From Syntrophomonas_A sp050258735 (GTDB lineage: Bacteria; Bacillota; Syntrophomonadia; Syntrophomonadales; Syntrophomonadaceae): a stretch of DNA of 50,239 nucleotides. Location of the stretch: the NCBI GenBank assembly GCA_050258735.1, contig JBLMZJ010000122.1, positions 1 to 50,239 on the forward strand, in the 5' to 3' direction. Below, piece by piece: positions 32,656-42,683 of this stretch; the first letter of the stretch is position 1, and every line of letters starts with the position of its first letter. A program made the translations under genes and the position numbers. A model generated the notes under the pieces. The model was not told the origin of the DNA, did no database searches, and saw only the letters and a list, made by a program, of their open reading frames with translations.

Positions 32656-34415
32656 CTAATCCACACTTACCGCGGCAAATTTAGTCGGGCACACCTCAAG
32701 ACAGGTGCCGCATTTGATGCATTTCTCCTGTTCGATCACGTAAGGCTGTTTCTTCTCGCCGGTTATACAACTGACCGGGCATTTCTTGGCGCAGATCCCG
32801 CAGGATTTGCATTTGGCCGGATCGATCACAAAGGTTATCAGGTGTTTACACTGTTTGGCCGGACAACGTTTCTCCTCGATATGCGCTTTATACTCTTCGG
32901 CAAAATATTCTAATGTAGTCAGCACCGGATTGGGCGCACTGTTACCCAGGCCACAGAGGGCGGCTGCTTTTATCTCAGCAGCCAGGTCTTTGAGCAGCTC
33001 AATATCGCCATCCTGACCTTTTCCTTCACATATGCGCTCCAGTACCTCCAGCATACGTTTGGTGCCGATGCGGCATTGAACACACTTGCCGCAGGATTCT
33101 TTCTGGGTGAAATCCAGGAAGTAACGGGCCATATCCACCATGCAGGTAGTCTCGTCCACTACTATCATTCCACCTGAACCCATGATAGCACCGGTAGCCT
33201 TGATGGATTTATAATCTACCGGGGTATCCAGCAGACGCTCGGGAATACATCCCCCGGAAGGTCCCCCCAGCTGTACGGCCTTAAATAGCTTGTCACCCTT
33301 AATGCCGCCGCCTACTTTATAAATGATATCGCGCAGGCTTATGCCCATGGGCACCTCCACCAGGCCGCCCCGTTTTATCTTGCCGGCCAGGGCGAATACC
33401 TTGGTGCCTTTACTGTCGGTGGTACCAACTGCCGCAAAAGCTGCCCCGCCTGAGTTTATGATCCAGGGTACATTGGCAAAGGTCTCCACGTTATTGATAT
33501 TGGTCGGAAGGTTCCAATAACCCTTCTGCGAAGGATACGGCGGTTTCAGACGCGGCATTCCGCGTTCCCCTTCCAGCGACGCGATCAAAGCCGTTTCTTC
33601 TCCGCAGACAAAAGCCCCGGCACCCTGCTTTATCTTTAAATTTAAATTGAAATTGCTGCCCAGTATATTTGCTCCCAGGTATCCTTTTGACTCAGCCTGG
33701 GCAATAGCTATCTGCAGACGCTTGATGGCCAACGGGTACTCGGCGCGGCAATAAATGATGCCGGTATTGGCACCGATCACGTATGCCGCTATAGCCATGC
33801 CTTCCAGAACCGAATGAGGGTCACTTTCTAAAAGGCTCCGGTCCATAAAGGCTCCGGGGTCTCCCTCATCGGCGTTGCAGACCAGGTATTTCTGAGTTCC
33901 CGGTTCTGTCCGGGTAGCATTCCACTTGAACCAGGTGGGGAAACCAGCTCCTCCTCGCCCCCCCAAACCGGATATTTTCAACTCCTCTATAACGTCATCC
34001 TCGGACATGGTCTTGAGAACCTTGTTCAAAGCCTGGTACCCGCCCGAGGCAATGTATTCATCTATAGACTCTGGATTGATTTTGCCGCAGTTGCGCAGAG
34101 CGATCCTGACCTGGGCTTCCAGAAACTCATTAGGCTGAATGCTGCTGGACACCAGGTAATCGGCTAGCGGTCCCTGCCCTGTACCGTGTGCATTGACTAT
34201 CTCTTTGACCTTATCTGCAGTCACCTTTCCATAGGTGTATACGGTGCCGTCATCCTCAATGACATCCAGCAAAGGTTCGTGATGGCACATCCCTACACAT
34301 CCGGTGGGAGAAAGCTCCAATTCCAGACCCGTTTGATCTATTTCTGTTTTCAGTGCATCCCAAACGTCCAGGGCTCCGGCGGCAATACCACAGCTCCCCA
34401 TTCCTAACTGCAGCT

Positions 34416-34419
<4 letters not shown>
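32656..34419 (-). CDS. NADH-binding NuoF/HydB-like subunit
   Basis: A 587-residue subunit that binds NADH and FMN. Order: an N-terminal thioredoxin-like [2Fe-2S] domain (about 1-95), the FMN/NADH domain with GRGGAGFPTWFKW, CNADEGDPGAFMDR and GAGAFVCGEETALIASLEGE, the [4Fe-4S] motif CGKCVQCRIGTKRM, then a C-terminal double ferredoxin domain (CKSCGICAKKCP and CIKCGTCLEVCP). This extended form is typical of HydB and of NADP-reducing hydrogenase or formate dehydrogenase partners. Its start overlaps nuoE by 4 bases, so translation is coupled. No hydrogenase or formate dehydrogenase catalytic subunit is in the window, so the partner is either elsewhere or is the adjacent NuoG/GltD protein. Confidence 0.94.
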
Positions 34420-34964
<545 letters not shown>

Positions 34965-35060
34965 CTATAAACACTCCTCTCCAGGAAAATTACTGAGAAT
35001 TAAGGCATAGTTAGCCATAAAAACCCTTAAAAACGGGCGCAAACAGCTGACCCAGCTTCT

Positions 35061-35088
35061 ATATTAACCGAAAATGCCCCATTGTTAA
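35061..35088 (-). promoter_or_regulatory. Promoter of the nuoE operon
   Basis: On the minus strand TTAACA (35083-35088), 16-base spacer, TAATAT (35061-35066), about 100 bases before the GTG start. Confidence 0.55.
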
Positions 35089-35105
35089 ACACCCGAAGCT
35101 GAATA

Positions 35106-35118
35106 ATATTGTATGCAA
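35106..35118 (-). promoter_or_regulatory. Nitrogen-type box upstream of nuoE
   Basis: The minus strand reads TTGCATACAATAT, the same 13 bases as at gdhA2. The TGCATACA core (35110-35117) is 43 bases from the -10 hexamer. It directly abuts the adh terminator. Confidence 0.5.
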
Positions 35119-35165
35119 AGCGGGAGTTCCCGCTGCTTCATATGAGCAAGGGATACTCCCGCCAA
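35119..35165 (-). terminator. adh terminator
   Basis: GCGGGAGT and ACTCCCGC pair, with further inner pairing (CCC..GCT/AAGC..GGG), followed on the minus strand by TTTGCAT. It separates the alcohol/aldehyde dehydrogenase genes from the nuo operon. Confidence 0.8.
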
Positions 35166-35198
35166 AACCTATCGACTATTCAATGCAATTAGTCACGA

Positions 35199-36392
35199 CT
35201 AGGCAGTTTTAAAGCAGCTCTTCAAGCACTCTCTAATTACCTCATCTGGCAGCGGATAGAACAACCCCGAGGGATCCAAGCGGATGGCCCAGAACATCAA
35301 TTCCATGGTCTGGGCGTCGATCTCGGTTGAAAACTTCGGCTGGACATCGCATTGCTTCTGGAAAGCCCTTACTACCCCGGCGCAAGCTGCAACGACTTCT
35401 TCCTGGGACTTGCCGGCAGTATCCACCCCAAAGGCATCGGCCAAAGTAGCGGAGTTATACAGATAGTGTTTGGGATACTGTTCCATCAAAATCGGGATCA
35501 GTACCGCATTGGCTTCGCCATGCGGGATGCGCAGCTGTCCTCCTACGGCATGGGCCACGTTGTGGATCGGATAAAAGAGACCGGACATACCGAAAGCCAT
35601 GATCGCCATATTGCTGGCCACCAGCATTTTGGTGCGGGCTTCCATATTCTTGCCGTCTTCGATCGCCATCGGCAGATATTTAAGGATCAGCTTGATCGCC
35701 TGAATAGACAGGGCGTCGATCATGCAGTTGTCCCCCGGTGAACTGATGGCTTCCACCGCATGGGACAGGGCGTCGAATCCAGTGTCCGCTGTCATCTTCG
35801 GGGGCAGTCCCACAGTAAAGTCCGGATCCAGGAAAGCATAGTCTGCTGGCAGATAGGGATGCAGCAGGTCTCCCTTGATCTTCTGCTCCTCATTGTAGAT
35901 AACAGCTATAGGGGAAGACTCGGAGCCGGTCCCGGCAGTAGTCGGAATGGCAATATGCGGGATACCAAGGGGTTTGCCCATAGGAGCCAGATAAGGTCCT
36001 ATGTTCCCGGGCATTATCTCTTTGATATCGGTGACTTTCATACCCAGCATAGCCTTGACACCCTTGACTGAGTCCAAAACACTGCCTCCGCCAACTGCTA
36101 GCAAACCGTCTACCGCCAGTTCCCGGCACCAGCGGGCGCAGTCATTGATGACCCTCATCACCGCATCCGGTTCTATCTTGTCATAGATCCCTACGATCTT
36201 TGGTTGTCCCTGGACCGCGAATATCTCTTTGACCTGATCAACGATCCCGGCCTTGACCAATCCTTCATCGGTTATCAGACCGATCCTTTTACAGCCCATA
36301 TCATCAAAGCGCTGTGGTACGAAAGTAACGCAACCCGCTCCTACTTCCACAATGCTGCGGTAATCCCAAACGAAATACTTTGGTATAGCCAT
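35199..36392 (-). CDS. Iron-containing alcohol dehydrogenase
   Basis: A 397-residue group III alcohol dehydrogenase, NAD(P)-dependent, reversibly reducing aldehydes or ketones. Motifs: the dinucleotide loop GGGSVLDSVKG, PTTAGTGSESSP, and metal ligands in DALSHAVEA and the HNVAHAVGGQLRIPHGEAN region. The ATG at 36392 follows AGGAGGG, which lies directly after the aldehyde dehydrogenase stop. It is the second gene of an aldh-adh pair. Substrate cannot be read; butanol- or 1,3-propanediol-type roles are possible. Confidence 0.94.
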   Translation of the reverse strand: MAIPKYFVWDYRSIVEVGAGCVTFVPQRFDDMGCKRIGLITDEGLVKAGIVDQVKEIFAVQGQPKIVGIYDKIEPDAVMRVINDCARWCRELAVDGLLAVGGGSVLDSVKGVKAMLGMKVTDIKEIMPGNIGPYLAPMGKPLGIPHIAIPTTAGTGSESSPIAVIYNEEQKIKGDLLHPYLPADYAFLDPDFTVGLPPKMTADTGFDALSHAVEAISSPGDNCMIDALSIQAIKLILKYLPMAIEDGKNMEARTKMLVASNMAIMAFGMSGLFYPIHNVAHAVGGQLRIPHGEANAVLIPILMEQYPKHYLYNSATLADAFGVDTAGKSQEEVVAACAGVVRAFQKQCDVQPKFSTEIDAQTMELMFWAIRLDPSGLFYPLPDEVIRECLKSCFKTA

Positions 36393-36417
36393 CTTTAGAA
36401 CCCTCCTATCCATCGTT

Positions 36418-37938
36418 TTACTTATTTGCACCAATAAGTACGCTCATCAGCTTCTCGCTGCCATCCCGGGTCAGATCCTGGCAGACGTGCTTGACTTCGC
36501 TGTAAGCCAGGAGTGAATGATAACAACATTCACGGCCATATCCACTCTGTTTATAGCCGCCGAAGGGCGCATCGGGGCGTAGTACATGCCAGGTATTGAT
36601 CCAAACGCTTCCGGTCCTCATCCTGGATGCTACCCGCTGAGCCCGGCTGGCATTGGTGCTGCAGACGCCGCCGCCGAGTCCGTAAGGACTGTCATTGGCC
36701 ATGGCGATGGCTTCATCGAGGTCATCGTAAGGGATAACGCATTGTACCGGTCCGAATATCTCTTCCCGGGCATGTGTCATCTGATTATTGCAGTTGATGA
36801 AAATGGTGGGCTCGAAGAAGAAACCCTTTTCATAGATGCCGCTGGTCAGCCTGTTACCGCCGTAAGCGATCTGGGCACCTTCCTTTTTCCCGATCTCAAC
36901 ATAATTCATGATGGTGCGGAGCTGGTCCTCGTTGGCGATAGGCCCAAGATCGGTGTTGATATCCATCTGGTCGCCGATAACCATCTTTTTGATCTTTTCG
37001 ATCATACGCTCAACCAGTTCATCCTGCATTTTGCGCGGAACAAACAGCCGGGTGCCCGATTCGCAAACCTGACCGGAATGGAACAGGAAGGCCAGGAGAC
37101 ACATATTAGCCGCCACTTCCATGTCGGCATCATCCAGGATGATTATCGGGGACTTACCGCCCAATTCCAAAGTGACCCGTTTAATGGTATCGGCTGCCAT
37201 GTGGGCAACTTGACGTCCTACCTCGGTAGACCCGGTGAATGCAATTTTATCAACTTCCGGGTGCTGGGCCATATAGTTTCCTGCGGAAGAACCCGGACCG
37301 GTGATCACGTTGAAGACTCCCGGCGGGAGACCGGCATCACTGAGCAGCTTAGCCAGTTCCAGTGTAGTGACCGGGGTGATGCTGGCGGGTTTTATAACCA
37401 GGCTGTTGCCCATTACTAGAGCTGGAGCTATTTTAAAAATCGCTAAAATCAAAGGGAAGTTCCATGGGGTTATGCCGGCACAAACACCTATGGGTTCACG
37501 TTTCCAGTAGGAGTGCATGGGAGCCACCCAGGGCGGTGAAAAGAAAGCATGTTCAACACGTGGCAATTCCTTGGCCATCATGCCGGCCAGCAGCAGCGTA
37601 GCAGCCACCTCGGCGGCATCAACGGTGGTGGTCCGCCGGATAGTAGCACCTGAGGTAAGCGACTCCAGGTAAGCCAATCGATCCTTGTTGGCTGTAGCCA
37701 GCATAGCCGCTGTCATGATCACATCGACCCGCTCATCGATCGAACGCTCAGACCACACGCCTGATTCAAAAGCTGACCGGGCACTGGCCAGCGCCCGGTC
37801 AACATCCTGTGCATTGCCCCGGGGTACTCTGGCTACTACCTCTCTATTAGCCGGGTTGATGACATCCATCATCTCCCCTGTACTGCCCGGAGTCCAATTA
37901 CCGTCGATAAACATCTGGTACTCCATGATTTCCGCCAT
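36418..37938 (-). CDS. NAD(P)-dependent aldehyde dehydrogenase
   Basis: A 506-residue enzyme that oxidises an aldehyde to its acid. Motifs: the coenzyme region FTGSTEVGRQV, the general base in TLELGGKSP, the catalytic Cys in HSGQVCESGTRLF and the EEIFGPVQ segment. The pattern is of the betaine-aldehyde/general ALDH class rather than the CoA-acylating type. The ATG follows GGAGGAGG. It is the first gene of the aldh-adh pair, and its upstream region holds a TetR-type operator like the one at the adjacent tetR gene. Together the two enzymes could interconvert an alcohol and an acid. The substrate is unknown. Confidence 0.94.
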   Translation of the reverse strand: MAEIMEYQMFIDGNWTPGSTGEMMDVINPANREVVARVPRGNAQDVDRALASARSAFESGVWSERSIDERVDVIMTAAMLATANKDRLAYLESLTSGATIRRTTTVDAAEVAATLLLAGMMAKELPRVEHAFFSPPWVAPMHSYWKREPIGVCAGITPWNFPLILAIFKIAPALVMGNSLVIKPASITPVTTLELAKLLSDAGLPPGVFNVITGPGSSAGNYMAQHPEVDKIAFTGSTEVGRQVAHMAADTIKRVTLELGGKSPIIILDDADMEVAANMCLLAFLFHSGQVCESGTRLFVPRKMQDELVERMIEKIKKMVIGDQMDINTDLGPIANEDQLRTIMNYVEIGKKEGAQIAYGGNRLTSGIYEKGFFFEPTIFINCNNQMTHAREEIFGPVQCVIPYDDLDEAIAMANDSPYGLGGGVCSTNASRAQRVASRMRTGSVWINTWHVLRPDAPFGGYKQSGYGRECCYHSLLAYSEVKHVCQDLTRDGSEKLMSVLIGANK

Positions 37939-38014
37939 TCAAAATTCCTCCTCCATCAAAAATTCTCGCCTCTTCGTGGTAGTCTAGTTTATTACCGGCT
38001 CACACCCCCACTTC

Positions 38015-38034
38015 TCGTCCGGTCAGACGACCGA
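38015..38034 (-). promoter_or_regulatory. Candidate TetR operator upstream of aldh
   Basis: The minus strand reads TCGGTCGTCTGACCGGACGA, an imperfect inverted repeat that resembles the operator at 38668-38687. The AT-rich sequence just upstream (GAATTATA) could supply a -10. Confidence 0.45.
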
Positions 38035-38060
38035 TATAATTCAAAAAAATGGACCACGCT

Positions 38061-38636
38061 TTAGTGGTCCAGATAATCAGCGATATCCTGCAGAGGAATA
38101 GCGTCTCCTCCTACGATACGTTGGATGATAAGACCATCAATAATGGCAACGAGCATGAAGGACAGGGCCATGACCTCCTGTTGACTGAAACCAAGCAGGA
38201 CAGCCTGTTTATCCAGTTCATCCTTGAGAAGCTTGCGCCATTCACGATAGGTATCCTGAAAGCGCACCCTAAGTTCTTCATTATTGAGTACTGCCTCCTG
38301 CAGGAGGTACAAATGCAGTTTGGTACGTGTCTCCGCTTCCAGGAAGCCATTAACTACCACCCTCACTATGTCGGAAAAACTAGCCTGACCGCGGGTCTGC
38401 TCGGTCCACTCGATCAATCTGCTGGTAACCAGATCAAAATGTTCTTGAGTGACATCATAGACCAGATCGCTTTTTAACGGATAATAGTAATGCAGGGTGC
38501 CCTTGCTGATACATGCCTCGCGGGCAATATCAGCCAGACTTGTATTGGTCACCCCCTGTTCCATCATCAGGCGGCTGGCGGTCTGCAATATCAACTGACG
38601 GGTGCTAATGTTATTCTTATTATTATTACTATTCAA
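38061..38636 (-). CDS. TetR-family transcriptional repressor
   Basis: A 191-residue regulator. The N-terminal helix-turn-helix (about 12-60) carries TSLADIAREACISKGTLHYYY, and the C-terminal all-helical domain (about 70-190) binds ligand and dimerises. TetR proteins usually repress their own and adjacent genes until a ligand binds. The start is probably TTG at 38636, 9 bases after GGAG; the upstream ATG at 38702 would place the operator inside the gene. It is upstream of the aldh-adh pair on the same strand with 122 bases between, and both control regions carry similar operators. An aldehyde, alcohol or acyl compound as ligand is inference. Confidence 0.9.
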   Translation of the reverse strand: MNSNNNKNNISTRQLILQTASRLMMEQGVTNTSLADIAREACISKGTLHYYYPLKSDLVYDVTQEHFDLVTSRLIEWTEQTRGQASFSDIVRVVVNGFLEAETRTKLHLYLLQEAVLNNEELRVRFQDTYREWRKLLKDELDKQAVLLGFSQQEVMALSFMLVAIIDGLIIQRIVGGDAIPLQDIADYLDH

Positions 38637-38667
38637 AACCCATGGCTCCAATCCAAATATTTTTCTC

Positions 38668-38721
38668 TGTCGGCCGACCGACCGACAATTATAAATTATC
38701 ATGTATTTTCCAGTTCGTCAA
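38668..38721 (-). promoter_or_regulatory. tetR promoter and operator
   Basis: TTGACG (38716-38721 on the minus strand) with 17 bases to TAATTT, and TATAAT at 38688-38693. The operator TGTCGGTCGGTCGGCCGACA (38668-38687) is palindromic at 8 of 10 pairs and covers the start of transcription. Together with the yebC terminator it accounts for the 38637-38980 gap. Confidence 0.6.
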
Positions 38722-38885
38722 CAGAAAAACAAGGGCTAGACATAATTTAATACTTCATGTGAGCCGATGGCGAGAAGCACTGAGATAGGTAACAAAAGAT
38801 GCTCTACCGTTGAGGTAAGCATGATAAACCACCTTGATATCCGGAATTGATCGGGCTTCATTGCCCCATTCGGAGAAACCTGAAT

Positions 38886-38944
38886 CAAAAAGAACAAGCC
38901 CCGCGGCTGAGTTGTACATAAGGCACTCAACTAGCAGGGCTTGT
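38886..38944 (-). terminator. yebC terminator
   Basis: On the minus strand ACAAGCCC pairs with GGGCTTGT, with an inner GTTGAG/CAACTC helix, and the outer stem is followed by TCTTTTT. It starts about 37 bases after the yebC stop. Confidence 0.8.
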
Positions 38945-38980
38945 AATGTAACAAAGATATTCGTTTTATACCGATCTGGT

Positions 38981-39736
38981 TTACAGCTTGGCCATGATCT
39001 CATCGGGAATAGACATATTGGTATATACATTCTGTACGTCATCATGGTCTTCCAAAAGATCGACGAGCTTGATGACCTTAGCAGCTACGGCTTCATCAGT
39101 GATCTCCACTATATTCTCAGGTGACATCACGATGTCCACATCTTCCAGCGTATAGCCCTCTTTCTCCAGTGCTTCTTTAACTTCCATCAGCTGTTCAGGC
39201 AGGGTGATGATCTCGAGATAGTCTTCATCGTCCCGGATATCCTCTGCACCCAGATCCAGGGCTTGCAGCATGAACTCTTCTTCATCCAGCTTAAGGGTTT
39301 CTTTGGCGATACTGATGGTGCCTACCCGTTTGAACATCCAGGCGACACAGCCGTTCTCCCCCAGGTTTCCGCCGTATTTAGAAAAATAATGTCGGACCTC
39401 GGAAGCCGTACGATTGCGGTTGTCAGTAGCTATCTCCAGCATTACCGCCACACCGGCCGTCGCATAACCCTCATAGATGATCTCTTCCAGGGCATCGCCT
39501 TCCATATCTCCGGTTCCCTTTTTGATGGCCCGGGCAATATTCTCATTGGGCATGTTTACCGATTTGGCCTTTTGGACCGCCAGTTTAAGTTTGGAGTTCA
39601 TTTCGGGATCTCCTCCCCCGCCGGTACGGACCGCGATGGTGATCTCCTTGGCGATCTTGGTAAATTCTTTGCCCCTCTTTTCGTCAGTCTTGGCCTTCTT
39701 ATGTTTGATGGTGGACCACTTATTATGTCCGGACAT
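38981..39736 (-). CDS. yebC: YebC/PmpR-family protein
   Basis: A 251-residue protein of a nearly universal bacterial family linked to transcription control and, for some members, to translation of proline-rich stretches. The start MSGHNKWSTIKHKKAKTDEK is diagnostic; EIIYEGYA and the acidic C-terminal domain also match. Length is normal. The ATG follows AAGGAGG. It lies 29 bases downstream of the ICMT-like gene on the same strand. In many genomes it sits beside ruvC, which is not the case here. Confidence 0.96.
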   Translation of the reverse strand: MSGHNKWSTIKHKKAKTDEKRGKEFTKIAKEITIAVRTGGGGDPEMNSKLKLAVQKAKSVNMPNENIARAIKKGTGDMEGDALEEIIYEGYATAGVAVMLEIATDNRNRTASEVRHYFSKYGGNLGENGCVAWMFKRVGTISIAKETLKLDEEEFMLQALDLGAEDIRDDEDYLEIITLPEQLMEVKEALEKEGYTLEDVDIVMSPENIVEITDEAVAAKVIKLVDLLEDHDDVQNVYTNMSIPDEIMAKL

Positions 39737-39765
39737 ATACTTCCTCCTTAAGCCAGTATAATTAT

Positions 39766-40440
39766 CTACCAGATGCCTGGTATCAAACGTTTCGTTCTAT
39801 TCATATACTCCTGGTATTCACTGCCGAAATGGCTTACCAGGAATTCTTCTTCGATGATTATACGATATATGACAGCCGGTACGACAAGTACCAGGCTTAG
39901 CACCAATCCGCCCCATGAACTGAATATCAGGGAAGTGGCAATTACACTCAGCAAAGCGGTAAGATAAAATGGATGCCGAATTTTTGCATATATGCCGTGA
40001 GTGATCAGATTGTGTTCTTCATAGATAGCCACTCTGAGGTTATAGTATTTGCCCAGGGTTTTTATGGCCTGATAACGTAATAGGGCATAAATCACATATA
40101 CTAAGAAACCAGCGATTATTACCTCGGGTTCAAGGCTGGTCATACGGCTGTAATGGCCATCTTCCTTGGTAAAATCTATTACCGCGTACAACAAAACCAT
40201 TAATGATGATAGCTGAAGGAATAGATAGGATTTGCGATCCTCATCTTCGATAGCTGCCGTATCGGGAGGCTGGTAGATAGCGGTCTCAACAACCGACCAG
40301 GCCAGGAAGACTCCAAAAAAGGCGATTATTACATAGAAATCATTGTGTGGCAGCCATTGCCAGGCTAGATAAGCAATATAGGCGAATATGGCCAGGGATA
40401 TCAGCATCCGGATCATTACATTACGGTTTCTGGTGGTCAA
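39766..40440 (-). CDS. Isoprenylcysteine carboxyl methyltransferase-like membrane protein
   Basis: A 224-residue integral membrane protein with about five hydrophobic segments. The C-terminal half has the ICMT/PEMT-family signature IRHPFYLTALL, then RIIIEEEFLVSHFGSEYQEY and RLIPGIW, the part that binds S-adenosylmethionine in family members. Bacterial homologues methylate unknown small or lipid substrates. The start is TTG at 40440, 6 bases after GGAGGT. It lies between nadE and yebC on the same strand with short gaps. The specific substrate cannot be given. Confidence 0.85.
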   Translation of the reverse strand: MTTRNRNVMIRMLISLAIFAYIAYLAWQWLPHNDFYVIIAFFGVFLAWSVVETAIYQPPDTAAIEDEDRKSYLFLQLSSLMVLLYAVIDFTKEDGHYSRMTSLEPEVIIAGFLVYVIYALLRYQAIKTLGKYYNLRVAIYEEHNLITHGIYAKIRHPFYLTALLSVIATSLIFSSWGGLVLSLVLVVPAVIYRIIIEEEFLVSHFGSEYQEYMNRTKRLIPGIW

Positions 40441-40511
40441 AGCTCTACCTCCAGTGACTAATTATGCTGTTAGTATTGACAACTCTAAATCTAATATCTC
40501 TCTTTTCTTGT

Positions 40512-41261
40512 TTAATCCCGGATTGAAGCTGGGATTTCGGCTATCGGAACGCCCCTTCTCTTATGCTCGCTCTGCTTATGCATCTTTTCGATAAGTTCTG
40601 ACACCTTAGGGTCGATCTCTCTGCCTTCCAGGTAGGCATCCAGATCTTGATAAGAAAACCCCATTTCATCTTCATCTGTCTGCCCTGTCCACAAACCCGC
40701 TGACGGCGGTTTGTTTATAATGACATCAGGAATGCCCAGATACCTGGCCAGCTCATATACCTCTTTTTTGGTCAGATCCCCCAGCAGCTGCAGGTCAACT
40801 GCGTTATCTCCCCATTTGGTAGCATAGCCCATGTAGATCTCACTCTTGTTGCTCGTCCCCATTACTAAAAGGTTTCGGCCCTGAGCCGAATAGTACAGAG
40901 TCATCATGCGCAGCCGCGGCTTGATGTTGGCTCTTAATAACTGACCCTTTTTGCCGTCAATTTTGATATATGATTCATATTTGGTAATAAGGGCGTGGTA
41001 GGCATTATCAAGATCAACGATACGGAATGGTATTTTAAACTTTTCTAACAATAACTGCCCGTGAATAATATCGGTGAATTCGCTCTCACAGGGCAACATC
41101 AACGCCATGACGGTTTCGGGAAATGCCTTTTTTGCTATTACTGCGGCTACTGCGGAGTCGATACCTCCGCTCACTCCCACTACCACACCATTGACACCAG
41201 CCTCTGTTACCTTTTCCCGCAGCCAGTCAACCAGGTGATTTACTACAGTCTCCGCATTCAT
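40512..41261 (-). CDS. nadE: NAD synthase, ammonia-dependent type
   Basis: A 249-residue enzyme that amidates nicotinic acid adenine dinucleotide to NAD, the last step of the pathway. The ATP pyrophosphatase loop is GVSGGIDS; TSNKSEIYMGY and the lid PSAGLWTGQTDEDEMGFSY are characteristic. There is no glutaminase domain, so free ammonia is expected to be the nitrogen donor. The ATG follows AGGAGGAG. The 206-base stretch upstream (41262-41467) contains an AT-rich region with a possible TATAAA but no clear -35. Confidence 0.95.
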   Translation of the reverse strand: MNAETVVNHLVDWLREKVTEAGVNGVVVGVSGGIDSAVAAVIAKKAFPETVMALMLPCESEFTDIIHGQLLLEKFKIPFRIVDLDNAYHALITKYESYIKIDGKKGQLLRANIKPRLRMMTLYYSAQGRNLLVMGTSNKSEIYMGYATKWGDNAVDLQLLGDLTKKEVYELARYLGIPDVIINKPPSAGLWTGQTDEDEMGFSYQDLDAYLEGREIDPKVSELIEKMHKQSEHKRRGVPIAEIPASIRD

Positions 41262-41467
41262 AAATCGGTACTCCTCCTAAAACAGAAATGTGCTGCCTGC
41301 CGGAAAACGATTTGTCTCCGGGGCATCATTTTATACCATATCTAAATATATAATTTGCTGGATTTATATAAAATTCAACAACATTATTTGAAATCCTGCA
41401 AGGGAAATCATTTACCGACAGATGCAAGAAAATATATGCCCTGTTAGAGTTGAATAACATGCTGTTT

Positions 41468-42223
41468 CTAAATCGGTATCAGCTCGATATCACCCCAGGC
41501 TGCAAGTTTACCAGCCTTTATTACCAGCACCCCTTGGACCCCGGGTACTTCCCGGGCAGCTTCGATCGCCTTCATCAAGTCATTTTCATCCTGTACCTGA
41601 TTACCTGCACGTGAAGCTACGGCATCAGCCAGAGCAGCTGAACCAGCCCGTATCAGAACAGCATCGGCCTTGCCCAGGCTGATACTGGGACCAACTGTCC
41701 CGGATGATGTGCATATACCCAGAGCCCGGCCTTCAGAGTCAACCTTCAATGCTATCTGATTGGAGAAGGACGATTCGCCGGCAAATACTGCCACTGTTCT
41801 GGGCTGTGTGGAACACAGATAGATATCGCCCCCGTTTTCCACAATTATTTCCCCTGAATACCGGGTCAGAAACTCACCCATTTTTTGGGCAAAGGCTCCG
41901 GCTACGGCCGCCATAGGCCCAACCCCGGCTAAAAGGGCCGCGCCCGCCATCAGTCTAGCAATATCCGGCGCCCCCGTCAGAAGTTCAATGGGAACGAAGG
42001 TGGTTTTGAACTCCGGCTGCATCTCAATATAGTATTCCAGCTCGCTGCGCAGGCGGGTCAGCTCACGTTGACATAATAAAACCAGGCTATCGGTGAGGGC
42101 GCTCTTGTCCACACCAATAGCCAGGTCACTTTCCTTAACTCTTATATTAAAGTATGACAGGTCATTGCCCGTATGGCTCAGACGATAATGACGGTTGACA
42201 TAATCATCTTTACCGCTAGTCAT
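41468..42223 (-). CDS. UPF0280-family protein of the homocysteine synthesis cluster
   Basis: A 251-residue protein of the UPF0280 (COG2122, ApbE-like) family. Visible features are a glycine/alanine-rich central part (GVGPMAAVAGAFAQKMGE), then IIVENGGDIYL and CTSSGTVGPSISLGKADAV, which match the family. ApbE relatives handle flavin, but a reaction for this family is not certain. In methanogens it is encoded with the DUF39 and NIL-ferredoxin proteins that make homocysteine, the same arrangement as here. The ATG at 42223 starts 4 bases after the upstream stop, with AGGGAGG in the end of that gene. Confidence 0.88.
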   Translation of the reverse strand: MTSGKDDYVNRHYRLSHTGNDLSYFNIRVKESDLAIGVDKSALTDSLVLLCQRELTRLRSELEYYIEMQPEFKTTFVPIELLTGAPDIARLMAGAALLAGVGPMAAVAGAFAQKMGEFLTRYSGEIIVENGGDIYLCSTQPRTVAVFAGESSFSNQIALKVDSEGRALGICTSSGTVGPSISLGKADAVLIRAGSAALADAVASRAGNQVQDENDLMKAIEAAREVPGVQGVLVIKAGKLAAWGDIELIPI

Positions 42224-42227
42224 CAAG

Positions 42228-42650
42228 CTACACAGCCTCCCTGACCTCAAAATGCAATGCTATCGCACGGGTAGGACAGCAATCCAGACACATGCCGCAA
42301 ACCACGCACTTGGAATTCTCGAAACTGACCATCATGCTTTCCCGGTCTATCGACAAGGCCTCGGTCGGGCAAAACGAGGCGCAGGCCCCGCACTGTATGC
42401 AGATTTCCTCGTCCCACAGGATGGTCTCTGATAAAGGCTCGACCACTACACCCACCTCTTGGAGAAAAGCCAGGCCGCCTTCATATTCCTTTTTGGAACC
42501 CTCCAGCTCTATGACCAGAAATCCTTCCTTTTGAGGATTGATGTTTGCCTTCAGGATATTGACCACCAGGTCATGGTTCTTGACCAGATGGTAAACTATC
42601 GGCTGTTCAGATTGGGCTGCCGAAAAATGGCATACTATCTTGTTTTTCAC
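42228..42650 (-). CDS. NIL-domain ferredoxin for homocysteine synthesis
   Basis: A 140-residue protein. The N-terminal NIL domain (about 1-75) is a ferredoxin-like fold also found in methionine transporters. The C-terminal part holds two [4Fe-4S] motifs, CIQCGACASFCP and CVVCGMCLDCCP. In methanogens the homologue works with the DUF39 protein to form homocysteine from aspartate semialdehyde and sulfide, probably as electron carrier or sulfur handler. The start is GTG at 42650 after GAGGAGGG. It sits between the DUF39 and UPF0280 genes. Confidence 0.92.
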   Translation of the reverse strand: MKNKIVCHFSAAQSEQPIVYHLVKNHDLVVNILKANINPQKEGFLVIELEGSKKEYEGGLAFLQEVGVVVEPLSETILWDEEICIQCGACASFCPTEALSIDRESMMVSFENSKCVVCGMCLDCCPTRAIALHFEVREAV

Positions 42651-42683
42651 CGGACTCCCTCCTCAATTCATAATATCTTCGAC

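Noticed and set aside
38755..39045. A 96-codon minus-strand frame overlapping the end of yebC
   Set aside because: It reads across the yebC terminator in another frame and lacks coding character.
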